Assembly: GCA_016783965.1 (NCBI GenBank)
Contig: JADHVO010000001.1
Coordinates: 1 to 64,000, forward strand
Reading direction: 5' to 3'
From: Alphaproteobacteria bacterium
Lineage (GTDB): Bacteria; Pseudomonadota; Alphaproteobacteria; Micropepsales; Micropepsaceae
Length of the DNA: 64,000 nt
Part shown: in pieces, positions 26,545 through 36,329 of the stretch
Layout: every line of letters starts with the position of its first letter
How positions within the stretch are numbered: position 1 is the first letter of the stretch
The notes under the pieces: model-generated
What the model was told of the DNA's origin: nothing
Database searches by the model: none
The model's input: only the letters and a program-made list of their open reading frames with translations
Made by a program: the position numbers and the translations under genes

Positions 26545-27003
26545 ATGAGAAATCTCGCACTGGGGGCGTTCGCCCTCGTGGGCCTTGCGGCGGTTGCGGC
26601 GCTGTCTCCGGCTGAAGCACGCTGGGCACCGGAAGGCTCCTACAGGGCGACCTGCCGCGGCATCAATTTCGACGGCGATCTGCTGACGGCGAGCTGCCAG
26701 CGCCGCGACGGCACGTGGCGCAACACCTATCTCGACAACGCGGACGATTGCGATTCGAACATCGTGAACAATGACGGCCAGCTCGAGTGCGGCTGGAGCG
26801 GCTGGCGGCGCCCCGACTATACCGGCGAGGGTCCAGACGGTTCGTATCGCGACAGCTGCACCAACATCCGCATGGACGGGTATACGCTGCGCGCCACCTG
26901 CCAGCGCCGCGACGGCTCGTGGAAGTGGACGTCGCTCGAAGACGCCTACGATTGCGACGGCTCCGTCACCAACTGGAACGGCAATCTGGTCTGCCGCCGC
27001 TAG
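26545..27003 (+). CDS. Secreted CVNH (cyanovirin-N homology) protein
   Basis: Encodes 152 aa from ATG 26545, which follows AGGGGG. A signal peptide (MRNLALGAFALVGLAAVAA...) is followed by two tandem CVNH-like repeats: GSYRATCRGINFDGDLLTAS with CQRRDGTWRNT, then GSYRDSCTNIRMDGYTLRAT with CQRRDGSWKWT. Each repeat holds cysteines and a late N-x-x-G-x-L turn as in cyanovirin-type sugar-binding proteins. It is probably periplasmic or secreted and may bind glycans. It stands alone between the pseudogene and a YkgJ gene. Confidence 0.85.
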   Translation: MRNLALGAFALVGLAAVAALSPAEARWAPEGSYRATCRGINFDGDLLTASCQRRDGTWRNTYLDNADDCDSNIVNNDGQLECGWSGWRRPDYTGEGPDGSYRDSCTNIRMDGYTLRATCQRRDGSWKWTSLEDAYDCDGSVTNWNGNLVCRR

Positions 27004-27021
27004 ACGGCAGCGACGCGACAC

Positions 27022-27513
27022 CTATGGGGGCATCGGTTCGAACCGGTGCCCCTTTGCCGCTTTCAGGAGGCCTGCCATCGCATCGCCGAATGAAGGCGGG
27101 GCGACGCGCGACAGCGGTGCATTGATCTGCACGCGCGCCGGATAGTGCCCTGCCGGTCCCGGCACGGCGACGAAGACCGGCGTCCCGCCGGCCAGCATGC
27201 GCGCCAGCAGCGCCAGGAATTGCGGGCGGCGCACAGCCGCTTCGCCGCCCAGCACCAGGAACTCGATGCCCGCGCCGTGCGGCGAGATGAGCAGCCCGCT
27301 GCGGTCCGGCCGCCAGCTCTCGTCAAGCTCCGCCAATCCGAACCAGCCGCAGAAATACGTGCGGCAGATCGGAAAGCGGGTTTCGTAAATGCCGCAGCCC
27401 GTTGACGTGCAATGCACGCAGGCGATGCCCGGCTGCTTGCGCAGCCCCGGCGTCTCGATCGCGAGCGCGGTGCAGCACACCGTGCAGCTACCACAGGATT
27501 TCTCGCCGCCCAT
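27022..27513 (-). CDS. YkgJ-family cysteine-cluster protein (paralogue)
   Basis: Encodes 163 aa with the cluster CGSCTVCC near residues 7-14, followed by CVHCTSTGCGIYETR and CRTYFCGW. The pattern and the WRPDRSGLLI segment match the gene at 192-776, so the two are paralogues. Metal binding is expected; the function of the family is not settled. It follows the outer-membrane-type gene on the same strand after 18 bases and probably shares its transcript. Confidence 0.85.
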   Translation of the reverse strand: MGGEKSCGSCTVCCTALAIETPGLRKQPGIACVHCTSTGCGIYETRFPICRTYFCGWFGLAELDESWRPDRSGLLISPHGAGIEFLVLGGEAAVRRPQFLALLARMLAGGTPVFVAVPGPAGHYPARVQINAPLSRVAPPSFGDAMAGLLKAAKGHRFEPMPP

Positions 27514-27531
27514 CCCGCGGACGATACACCA

Positions 27532-28740
27532 CTAGAGAAAGAAGCGCGCGCTCATCTGGAACTGCACGTTGCTCTGCTCGGGCGCCACGCTGACGACGAC
27601 GCGGTCGCGGCGGCGGCTTTCCACATCCAGCAACTCCCCCGTCAGCCGCAGGCAATCCTGCGGCGACCAGGAGACGGCGCCTGTGAACGCGCGGCCGTCC
27701 TCGTCGAAGAGCGCGAAGGCCGGCCGGGTGCGCGTCTGAAACACGTCGGCGCGAGCCGAAGCGCGCCACGCATCGTCGAAATCGTAGCTGAGCAGCAGGA
27801 ACGCAGACTGGAAATCGGTGTAGTGGTAGCCGAAGGCCTCGATCACGGTGTCGCCAGTCATGCCCTGCGCGAGCAGCGTGAAGCCATAAGGATGCGCCTT
27901 GAGCGAAGCGGACCAGAAATGCGTTCGCCACGAGGTATCGCGCGACGTATGTGCTTCCGGATCGGCACTGTTGTCGTACCACAGCACCGCGACCTGACCG
28001 GCCTGCGGTACATCCCATTTCAGGCCCGTGTACCAGCCGACATGATCATCGATGTTCTCGAACATGCCCGTGCGCGACGGCACCGGCATGCCGAACAGCT
28101 TCGCCGTCGCGTCGGGGATGCGCACGCGCTCCAGAAGGCCCATCGGCCGGTCGTCGAGGCTCCAGCCGCGGTCCGCCATGAGGATGCCGGCGGGCTCATT
28201 GCAGCAGTAGAGGGAGCCGATCGCGGTCACGATGCCGTAGCCACCGCTCCAGGCGACGTCCGCCTCGCCGCCGATGGTGCGCAGCTCGTTGCCGACCCAG
28301 GAATTGATCGCTGAGGAGGTCAAGGTGTAGGGGCTCGCCCAGCCCAGATCGTCGTTCTCGACGGAGATGGGCGGAAAGAACGCGCCGGCCTTCACCGACC
28401 AGCGCCAGTCGCCTTCGGCCTGCGGGCGCCAGGTGAGGTAGGTCTCGAGGATGTCGACGCCTGTGCGCTGCTTGGGCTCGACCCGCAGCACGGTCACGGC
28501 GTGAAGCTCGTCGGTGATCGCAAGGGTGCCCTGCCCTACGGCCTCCGCGAAGCGGAAGCTTGGCGACGGCTGCGCGCCGCCGAAGCGCGTCTTGCCCAGG
28601 CCGCCGTCGAGCCAGCTCACCTCTGCCGGCGGCACGACGAGGCGCACGTCAGCATAGGCGTCGAAGGAAACCTCCATCGCCTGCGCGCTCCCCGCGAGCG
28701 CCAGCCAAGCGCCCGCCATTATGGCCGCCCAATTCCACAT
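27532..28740 (-). CDS. Outer-membrane beta-barrel-type protein (paralogue 2)
   Basis: Encodes 402 aa with a signal peptide ending at AGSAQA. It shares with the protein at 15914-17107 the landmarks ADVRLV, WLDGGLGKTRFG, AGAFFPP, SAINSWVGNELRTIGGEAD, FQSAF and ADVFQTRTR, so the two are clear paralogues. The chain is beta-rich with many aromatic residues and ends MSARFFL. Both probably form outer-membrane barrels of the same unnamed family. A YkgJ gene follows in the same direction. Confidence 0.72.
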   Translation of the reverse strand: MWNWAAIMAGAWLALAGSAQAMEVSFDAYADVRLVVPPAEVSWLDGGLGKTRFGGAQPSPSFRFAEAVGQGTLAITDELHAVTVLRVEPKQRTGVDILETYLTWRPQAEGDWRWSVKAGAFFPPISVENDDLGWASPYTLTSSAINSWVGNELRTIGGEADVAWSGGYGIVTAIGSLYCCNEPAGILMADRGWSLDDRPMGLLERVRIPDATAKLFGMPVPSRTGMFENIDDHVGWYTGLKWDVPQAGQVAVLWYDNSADPEAHTSRDTSWRTHFWSASLKAHPYGFTLLAQGMTGDTVIEAFGYHYTDFQSAFLLLSYDFDDAWRASARADVFQTRTRPAFALFDEDGRAFTGAVSWSPQDCLRLTGELLDVESRRRDRVVVSVAPEQSNVQFQMSARFFL

Positions 28741-28804
28741 GGCCGAAGTTTACGGCGCGCACGTTAAGGCCTGCTTGGGAAAGCCCTAACGAGCGGTAAA
28801 CGCG

Positions 28805-28981
28805 CTAGACCTCGATCATGCTGAACTGCGACTTCGCGAAGCCGCAGTTCGGGCAGATGAAATCGTCGGCAACGTCCTCCCAGCGCGTGCCGGGTGCAAT
28901 CCCTTCCGCGGGAAGCCCGAACTCCTCCTCGTAGAGGAAGCCGCAATTCTCGCACTGCCAGGTCTTGAAACCGGTCGCCAT
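28805..28981 (-). CDS. Rubredoxin
   Basis: A 58-residue protein with two CxxC knuckles: WQCENCGFLYEE near residues 10-13 and FICPNCGFAKS near 43-46. These are the four cysteine ligands of a rubredoxin iron site; the intervening segment (EGIAPGTRWEDVADD) is also typical. Its ATG overlaps the TAA of the P450 gene by one base (TAATG), so the two are translationally coupled. It most likely carries electrons, perhaps to the P450, although P450s usually use 2Fe-2S ferredoxins. Confidence 0.93.
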   Translation of the reverse strand: MATGFKTWQCENCGFLYEEEFGLPAEGIAPGTRWEDVADDFICPNCGFAKSQFSMIEV

Positions 28982-30249
28982 TACTGCATCCGGTAGCGCA
29001 CGGGAACCGACTTCGGGCCGCAGACGAAGGCCGCTTCCATCCGCCGGGGTTCACCGGCGAGTTCCAGTTCGTGCAGACGCGGCAGCAATTCTTCCCAGAG
29101 GATGCGCATCTCCATCCGCGCCAGATGCTGGCCGAGGCAGACATGCGCGCCGTATCCGAACGCGACCTGCCTGTTCGGCGTGCGATCGACCTTGAACGCG
29201 AACGGGTCGTCGAACACGTCTTCGTCGCGGTTGCCGGAAGGATAGGACAGCATGAGCCAGTCGCCTTTGGCGATCTTGTGTCCCGCAAGCGTCGCGTCAG
29301 CCGTTGCCGTGCGCATGAAGTGCTTCACGGGCGTCACCCAGCGGATACTCTCCTCGATGAACAGCGGCATGCAGGCCGGCATATCCTTTTTGAGCAGCGC
29401 GAGCTGCCCCGGATTCTCCGCCAGCGCCCAGAGCGCACCAGCCGTCGTGTTCGACGTCGTGTCGTGGCCCGCGGTCGCGACGATGATGTAGTACGACATC
29501 GCCTCGAGCTGGCCGAGGGGCTGGCCGTTGACGGTGCCGTTGGCGATCACGCTGGCGACGTCGTCGCGGGGGTGGGCGCGGCGGTCCTCGGTCATCTTGT
29601 TGAAGTAGGCGACGAAGTCGGCGATCGTCGCCATGAGCGCGGCAAGGCCTTCGTTTTCGTCTGCCGGCGCGCTTCGGCTCATTTCGGCATCCGCTGAGCC
29701 GAACAACTCCTGGGTGAGGCGCAGCATCATGGGCTCGTCCACCTCCGGCACCCCCAGGATCTCCATGATGACGTGCAGCGGGTAGAGGAACGCAATGTCG
29801 CGCGCGAAGTCGCAGCGTCCGCCCTTTTCTGCCATGCGGTTGACGAAGCTCTTCGCGATCTCGCGGATGCGCGGCTCAAGCTTGCGGATGTTCTGCGGCA
29901 GAAAATAGGGCTGGGTCAGGCGGCGGTAGTATCCGTGGTCGGGATTGTCCATCTGCACCAGCGAGCGCACGAGATGCGGCGAGCCGCCCATCATGGACCG
30001 CACCTTCTCGTCGGCCGTCTTGCTGGTGACGACGGTGGAGCGGTCGCCGTTGTGGAACAGCTCGTTCTGGCGCTCGACCTCCAGGATGTCCCGATGCCTG
30101 GTCACGACCCAGAACGGATCGAAGCCGTCCGGCTGCGCAACGGCCAGCGGCATCTCCCGGCGAAGCCAGGTGAAGGCGTCGTCGACCGGCTTCTCGGCCG
30201 CATAGGCCTTTGGATCGACGATGGTGTGGGCAATCTGCTGCGGAATCAT
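28981..30249 (-). CDS. Cytochrome P450
   Basis: Encodes 422 aa, the usual size of a soluble bacterial P450. The I-helix oxygen-activation motif is ATAGHDTTSN. The haem-binding loop is AFGYGAHVCLGQHLAR, with the proximal thiolate at Cys371. No ferredoxin reductase gene lies nearby; a rubredoxin gene overlaps its stop. The SRNR/FDDPFAF segments and N-terminal FPxxFxx-type region suggest a CYP involved in small lipophilic substrates, but I cannot assign a CYP family. Substrate is unknown. Confidence 0.93.
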   Translation of the reverse strand: MIPQQIAHTIVDPKAYAAEKPVDDAFTWLRREMPLAVAQPDGFDPFWVVTRHRDILEVERQNELFHNGDRSTVVTSKTADEKVRSMMGGSPHLVRSLVQMDNPDHGYYRRLTQPYFLPQNIRKLEPRIREIAKSFVNRMAEKGGRCDFARDIAFLYPLHVIMEILGVPEVDEPMMLRLTQELFGSADAEMSRSAPADENEGLAALMATIADFVAYFNKMTEDRRAHPRDDVASVIANGTVNGQPLGQLEAMSYYIIVATAGHDTTSNTTAGALWALAENPGQLALLKKDMPACMPLFIEESIRWVTPVKHFMRTATADATLAGHKIAKGDWLMLSYPSGNRDEDVFDDPFAFKVDRTPNRQVAFGYGAHVCLGQHLARMEMRILWEELLPRLHELELAGEPRRMEAAFVCGPKSVPVRYRMQ

Positions 30250-30356
30250 CGGCCGGCTCCGGATGTCTCAGACCAAAACTCGCAAGCGCAGGCCACACCC
30301 AAGTTTGATCGAAATCAACCTTGGGCCCGAAGTTCGCGATGACGCTGCGGCAGCAG

Positions 30357-31664
<1,308 letters not shown>

Positions 31665-31724
31665 CTATTACAGATCGTGAACCGTAAAGCCGCTATTCTT
31701 GGTATGCCGATTCGAGGAATTGCG

Positions 31725-32162
31725 ATGCGCACGATCCTTGCGCTCCTTCTGGTGGCGGTGGCGCTCGCGGGTTGCTCCAAGCCGCAGCCGCCGCAGGGCC
31801 GCTGGGAGGGCGCCTTTGACGATGGCTCGACGTTCATTGCGGCGCGGATGGAGATCGGCGCCGACGAAATGGTGAGCGTGATGGCGCCCGATGTGACCGA
31901 CGTGACGCTGAACTCCAGGGACGACCAGCTTCAGATGCGCGAAACCATGGCCCAGCGGCTGGCCGGCGCATGGGGTGCGGTCGTGCCGCGCAAGATGGAC
32001 TTCGACGGCACCACCTTCCGCAAGCCGAACGGGATCGCTCCGCAGGCCGAGTGGGACAGAGCCAGCAACTCGATGACGCTCTACGTCTACATCGGCACGC
32101 GGCCCGTCATCAAAATGATGCTGCGGCCAGTGAGCGAGTTCTCCGAGAATCCCTGGCACTAA
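31725..32162 (+). CDS. Small lipoprotein of unknown function
   Basis: Encodes 145 aa from ATG 31725. The first residues MRTILALLLVAVALAGC form a signal sequence with a lipobox ending LAGC, so it is expected to be lipidated at that cysteine. The mature part is compact with GRWEGAFDDGS and TLYVYIGTRPVIKM but no family I recognise. The stop overlaps that of the convergent XRE gene by four bases. A longer start at 31677 is open, but its extra residues are not signal-like. Confidence 0.7.
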   Translation: MRTILALLLVAVALAGCSKPQPPQGRWEGAFDDGSTFIAARMEIGADEMVSVMAPDVTDVTLNSRDDQLQMRETMAQRLAGAWGAVVPRKMDFDGTTFRKPNGIAPQAEWDRASNSMTLYVYIGTRPVIKMMLRPVSEFSENPWH

Positions 32163-32404
32163 CGGCGCACGGCACGCAGCACCGGATGCTGCTCTTTTTC
32201 CTCTTCCGGCTGGTATTCGAGGATGTCGCCAGGCTGGCAGTCGAGCGCGCGGCAGAGCGACTCCAGGGTCGAGAAGCGTACCGCGCGCGCCCGGCCGGTC
32301 TTCAGAATCGAGAGATTGGCGAGCGAGATGTCGACGGCGGCGGAAAGGTCGGTCAGCCGCATCTTCCGCCTGGCGAGCATGACGTCGAGATTGACGACGA
32401 TCAT
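32159..32404 (-). CDS. XRE-type helix-turn-helix regulator (YozG-like)
   Basis: Encodes 81 aa, almost entirely an HTH domain: VMLARRKMRLTDLSAAVDIS with recognition helix LANLSILKTGRA, then LESLCRALDCQPGDILEY. This is the class of tiny regulators paired with DUF2975 membrane proteins. It starts two bases after the DUF2975 stop. It probably represses or activates the operon from the TATCGATA-rich site near 33345, which is inference. Confidence 0.88.
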   Translation of the reverse strand: MIVVNLDVMLARRKMRLTDLSAAVDISLANLSILKTGRARAVRFSTLESLCRALDCQPGDILEYQPEEEKEQHPVLRAVRR

Positions 32405-32406
32405 GA

Positions 32407-33279
32407 TCAGACCGTCCCGCGCACGTCTTCGGCGAGCGCATTGGCTTCGTGTACGATGCGTGCGATCAGCACGGTGAACACGCCGGCCAGGATCAGCGCA
32501 ACGTTGATTCCTCCGCCGGCGACCGGCAACGGGCCGACCGGCGCCTCCGTCACCAGCGAAAGAACGACGTTGCGCAGGAGCGCGAAGATGTCGATCTGCG
32601 GCAGGAAGCCGAGCGCGGCGACAAAGATGCCGGTGTGCTGAAGCCTGCGTACGGTCGTCTCCGCGAATACCGCACCCTTCTCGAAAGCGAGCAGCAGCCG
32701 CTCGATATTGAAGAGCGTGCCAAGCAGAAAGAGAAGCGCCAGCAAGGCCAGTGCCAGCTCCGCGGCGCCACCACCCGGACCGATACCGATCGCACGCACG
32801 GGAAGATTGAACGGCACAGGCTCCGCACCGGACGCAGAACCGGCGAAGGCCTGTGTACTGTGGCCCTCCCCACTGTCGGCCGGGATCAGAAAACCAGCCT
32901 TGATCAGGCCGCTGTGCTGAAGCGGCGCGGCCGGCTGCACCGGTGTGGCGGGCGGCGGCGCGTGCAGCTGATCGCCCGGTCGCAGGTCGCGCTCGGTACG
33001 CGTGCAGGTGCGGACGCCGTCCCTGATATTGCAGGTCTCCTGCACTTCGCGGCCAACGGCGCCAGGCACGGGCGGAGGAGGGACCTCCAGTCCTATCGGA
33101 CCAGAGCCCACGACGCCGGGTCCGCCCGTGCGGAAGAACATCACGTCACCAGGCGGGGGTGGGCCGCCCAAAGCCAGGGCGTAGACCGCCGCCAAGAGGA
33201 TCAACACCATCAAAAGAAGGATGAACATGCGCAGCATCCGGCTGGCGCGCTCCTGCGTGGCAAGTGAGGTAGCGGGCAT
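32407..33279 (-). CDS. DUF2975 membrane protein
   Basis: Encodes 290 aa. A first membrane helix near residues 15-37 (MLRMFILLLMVLILLAAVYA) is followed by a large extracytoplasmic loop with two cysteines (TCNIRDGVRTCTRTE) and a proline-rich stretch. Three further helices lie in the C-terminal half (ELALALLALLFLLGTLFNIE, FVAALGFLPQIDIFALL, VALILAGVFTVLIARIVHEA). DUF2975 proteins are normally smaller, so the long loop is unusual. It forms a two-gene operon with the HTH gene downstream. Confidence 0.78.
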   Translation of the reverse strand: MPATSLATQERASRMLRMFILLLMVLILLAAVYALALGGPPPPGDVMFFRTGGPGVVGSGPIGLEVPPPPVPGAVGREVQETCNIRDGVRTCTRTERDLRPGDQLHAPPPATPVQPAAPLQHSGLIKAGFLIPADSGEGHSTQAFAGSASGAEPVPFNLPVRAIGIGPGGGAAELALALLALLFLLGTLFNIERLLLAFEKGAVFAETTVRRLQHTGIFVAALGFLPQIDIFALLRNVVLSLVTEAPVGPLPVAGGGINVALILAGVFTVLIARIVHEANALAEDVRGTV

Positions 33280-33331
33280 GTGACGACTTTCCGTTGGAGG
33301 TCATTCCGACGGTCCTCTCTCTCATCTCGCT

Positions 33332-33360
33332 TGTCAATAAATGTTTATCGATAATCGATA
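33332..33360 (-). promoter_or_regulatory. Operator-like TATCGATA repeats and -35 box of the DUF2975-XRE operon
   Basis: The palindrome TTATCGATAA (33345-33354) overlaps a second ATCGAT unit (33354-33359), giving repeated TATCGATA units. On the minus strand a perfect TTGACA (33337-33332) follows about 7 bases later; the -10, 17 bases further, is weak. This lies about 50-80 bases before the DUF2975 start and is a likely binding site for the partner HTH protein. Confidence 0.45.
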
Positions 33361-33371
33361 TGAAATCTGCG

Positions 33372-33713
33372 TCACTTCTGGAAGACGAAATAGGCCGCCA
33401 TCACCAGGCACACGAAGGCCGCCAGATGATTCCAGCGGATCGCCTCGCCCAGGTAGAACACCGAAAAGCCGGCGAACACGATCAGCGTGATCACCTCCTG
33501 CATCGTCTTGAGTTGCGCCGCCGAATAGACCGCGTGGCCGTAGTGATTGGCGGGCACCGCAAAGCAGTATTCGACGAAGGCGATGCCCCAGCTCACCACG
33601 ACGAGTTGCCACACAGGCATCTGCGGGAAGCGGAACTGGCCGTACCACGCGAAGGTCATGAACACGTTGGAGACGCACAAAAGCAGAATCGGCATGATCA
33701 TCGGCCAGGTCAT
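33372..33713 (-). CDS. DUF486 small membrane protein
   Basis: Encodes 113 aa from ATG 33713; the frame is open to 34277, but the upstream part is antisense to the TPR gene. Four membrane helices are evident (ILLLCVSNVFMTFAWYGQF; LVVVSWGIAFVEYCFAVPAN; TLIVFAGFSVFYLGE; AFVCLVMAAYFVF). The AFVEYCFAVPANRxG-type motif identifies the DUF486 family, distant relatives of small multidrug-resistance/DMT proteins. The transported compound is unknown. Confidence 0.88.
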   Translation of the reverse strand: MTWPMIMPILLLCVSNVFMTFAWYGQFRFPQMPVWQLVVVSWGIAFVEYCFAVPANHYGHAVYSAAQLKTMQEVITLIVFAGFSVFYLGEAIRWNHLAAFVCLVMAAYFVFQK

Positions 33714-33821
33714 GAAATTCCTCGTCAGTGAAGCAGAGCGTCGAGATTTACGCCGTTCTCTGCGTGACGGCGACTCGCGATCGGGCGTAAGATGGCACCG
33801 CTCACCAGCGAGGAGGCTGTC

Positions 33822-34385
33822 ATGAACATCCGTGTGCTGAGCGCTGCTGCGGTGTGCGCCGCATTCTTCGTCACTCCTGCCGATGCCGCTGTCACCGTGA
33901 TCGGTCCCGGCCCCGCTGCGATCTGCTACCAGGCCGCAGAGATCGGCGCGTCGCCCGCCGACTACATGACTTACTGTGACCAGGCGCTGGCCGGCATGCT
34001 CACCAACGACGACCGGGCTGCGACGTTCGTCAACCGCGGCGTGCTGAGGCTTTCTCTCAATGACTTCGATGCGGCCGCGGCCGATTTCCGGTCGGGTCTG
34101 GCGCTGAACGGCTCGCTCGGCGAGGGCTATGTTGACCTTGGCGCGGTGCAGATCGCGCACCGGCAGTACGCTGAAGCCATCGCGGACATCAACAAGGGAC
34201 TGAAGCTCGGCACAAAGAAGCCGTACCTCGCCTACTACGACCGTGCGATGGCGTCGGAGGCGCTGGGCAACCTGCAAGGCGCCTATGACGATTACCGCCA
34301 GGCGCTTCAGCTAGAGCCGGACTTCACCAAGGCCAGCGACGAACTGAAGCGCTTCAAAATCGTCGACAAGCCCGGCGGCGCGTGA
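33822..34385 (+). CDS. Secreted tetratricopeptide-repeat protein
   Basis: Encodes 187 aa from ATG 33822, preceded by a strong AGGAGG. A signal peptide (MNIRVLSAAAVCAAFFVTPADA) leads into three to four TPR units: ATFVNRGVLRLSLNDFDAAA, GYVDLGAVQIAHRQYAEAIA and AYYDRAMASEALGNLQGAYD. TPR proteins provide binding scaffolds; this one is likely periplasmic. No assembly partner gene is adjacent. Two cysteines near residues 47 and 63 may be disulphide-linked. Confidence 0.82.
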   Translation: MNIRVLSAAAVCAAFFVTPADAAVTVIGPGPAAICYQAAEIGASPADYMTYCDQALAGMLTNDDRAATFVNRGVLRLSLNDFDAAAADFRSGLALNGSLGEGYVDLGAVQIAHRQYAEAIADINKGLKLGTKKPYLAYYDRAMASEALGNLQGAYDDYRQALQLEPDFTKASDELKRFKIVDKPGGA

Positions 34386-34871
34386 TCGTCGCCCCGCAGT
34401 TGGCGGTTGGCGCGGGGCTTGAGCGCTTCAGGTCGTGAACGGCGGCACGCAAAACGGGCCACCGAATAACCTCACTGTCGTGGTGTGTTAAACTGGGGCA
34501 ATGATTACCGATTATTGTTTCGCTAGGCCTCACGGCCGAATGCGCGCGGCGACAGTTGGTTACAAGTGCTGCCTTTCGCCGGAGAGTGCCGAGGCGGAGA
34601 ATGTGGGTGTTGCAGTTCGCTGCAAGACGCGAGTTTGCCCGTACCTCTCTTGGCGCTCCACCTCTGGGTACGGTCGAAAGGGCGGCTGGGTCGGCTGAGA
34701 CGCCCCCAAGTCGAAGCATCTGGCCCCGCCGCCCACTTCGCGAGTAGTCCAAAAGGCCCGTTCAGAAACAAACGTTGTCGCACCGCCACACTGTCCTATT
34801 CTGGGCTTGTGTTCGGCCTTCCAGCCGCTATGTAAGGCCGCGTATTGGGGACCGCAGATAGAGAGATCTTC
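34386..34871. other. 486-base non-coding region of atypical composition
   Basis: No frame here encodes a protein I recognise, although several short open frames on both strands exist. The stretch 34440-34850 is visibly less GC-rich than the flanking genes and lacks their third-position GC bias, so it may be a transferred or degenerate segment or hold an untranslated RNA. A promoter for the efflux outer-membrane gene is expected near its right end, but none is clear. Confidence 0.5.
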
Positions 34872-36329
34872 ATGAAATTGTTGCTGCGTTCGTGCTCGGT
34901 CACCGCACTTGTCCTTGGCCTGGCCGCCTGCACTACCCCGGTACCCCAAGCCCTGCATCCCGGCGACGTGCCGTCGAATTTCACCGCACCAACCACTGCC
35001 GAGACCGCGAACGCGCCGTTATGGCCAGCACTCGCCTGGTGGGACGGCTTCAGTGCGCCGGAACTGCCGCCGCTGGAGAAGACCGCGCTTGAGGAGAACC
35101 TGGACCTGCTGGCCGCGAAGGCGCGGGTCGACCAGGCCCATGCGCGGGTCGGAATTTCGGAGTCGGCGCTCTTTCCAAGCCTGAATGCCAACGGCAATGC
35201 CAGCCGCAGCGGTACGAACATCGCGGGCCTGCCCGGCGGCAATACACACAATAACTTCAGCGTCGGCGGGCAGGCGAGCTATGAGGTCGACCTGTGGGGT
35301 CTCAACCGCGACCAGCTTCGCGCCGCGGAAGAGAGCGAACTCGGTTCGCGCTACGCCGCCGAGACGACGCGCCTGACAATCACCGCCGACGTCGCGAACA
35401 CCTATCTGCAGGTGCTGGCGCTCCGCCAGCGCATCGCGATCTCCAAGCAGAACATCGCCGCAGCGCAGCGCATCCTCGCGATCACCGAGGCCAAGGTTCA
35501 GAACGGCGTGTCGTCGAACCTCGAGCTCGCGCAGCAGCGCGCGGTGGTCGCGGGCCAGGAGGCCACGATCCCGGGGCTGGAGGAACAGGAGCGTGAGGCG
35601 CGCTATGCGCTGGCCATCCTGCTAGGCCGTGCACCGGAAGGGTTCAGCGTCAACGAAGTGAAGCTGGACGGCATTGTCGCGCCGGCAGTGCGCGCAGGTT
35701 TGCCGACGGAGTTACTTGAGCGCCGCCCAGATGTGGCGCAGGCCGAAGCCTCGCTGCGCGCGGCGCATGCGAACGTCGACGCAGCCCGCGCCGCGTTTTT
35801 CCCGCATGTTAACCTGTCCGGCAGCATCACACAGGCGTTCAATCCGTCGACACTCGCATGGAGCATCGGCGCCTCGCTGCTGCAATCGGTATTCGACGGC
35901 GGCAATCTTGCCTCGCAAAGCGATCTCGCCAAGGCGCAGCAAATGGAATTGCTGGTGACCTATCGCAAGACCGTGTTCAGCGCGCTGAGCGACACCGAAA
36001 GCGCCATGGGGCAGGTCTCGTCCCTGCAGGAGCAGGAACGCCTCGTCACCATCCAAGAGCAGAATGCGGCCGAAGCCTATCGCATCGCCGAGCTGCAATA
36101 CCGCGAAGGCGTGACAGACCTGCTGAACGTGCTTCAGACCCAGCAGACGCTGTTCAACACACAGGACAACCTCGTGCAAATCCGCCTGGCGCGGTTGCAG
36201 GCCGGCGTGAGCCTGTACCGCGCGCTGGGCGGCGGCTGGACGGTTGCGACCGATCCGAACGCGCCCGAGGACAGGTTCTCGCCGCTGCACTACTTCCCGA
36301 TCGCAGAAGCGATCACTGGTGGCCCATGA
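34872..36329 (+). CDS. NodT-type efflux outer-membrane lipoprotein
   Basis: Encodes 485 aa. The start MKLLLRSCSVTALVLGLAAC is a lipoprotein signal with the lipidated cysteine in LAAC. The rest has the duplicated OEP (TolC-like) architecture: ANTYLQVLALRQRIA, LPTELLERRPDVAQAEASLR, AARAAFFPHVNLSGS and the repeat AEAYRIAELQYREGVTDLL. It forms the outer-membrane channel of an RND or similar efflux pump, but no inner-membrane or adaptor subunit is adjacent, so it must pair with a pump encoded elsewhere. Confidence 0.93.
   Translation: MKLLLRSCSVTALVLGLAACTTPVPQALHPGDVPSNFTAPTTAETANAPLWPALAWWDGFSAPELPPLEKTALEENLDLLAAKARVDQAHARVGISESALFPSLNANGNASRSGTNIAGLPGGNTHNNFSVGGQASYEVDLWGLNRDQLRAAEESELGSRYAAETTRLTITADVANTYLQVLALRQRIAISKQNIAAAQRILAITEAKVQNGVSSNLELAQQRAVVAGQEATIPGLEEQEREARYALAILLGRAPEGFSVNEVKLDGIVAPAVRAGLPTELLERRPDVAQAEASLRAAHANVDAARAAFFPHVNLSGSITQAFNPSTLAWSIGASLLQSVFDGGNLASQSDLAKAQQMELLVTYRKTVFSALSDTESAMGQVSSLQEQERLVTIQEQNAAEAYRIAELQYREGVTDLLNVLQTQQTLFNTQDNLVQIRLARLQAGVSLYRALGGGWTVATDPNAPEDRFSPLHYFPIAEAITGGP

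Noticed and set aside
34501..34958. Short open frames on both strands in the 34.4-34.9 kb gap
   Set aside because: They overlap one another in several frames, lack ribosome binding sites and match no family.
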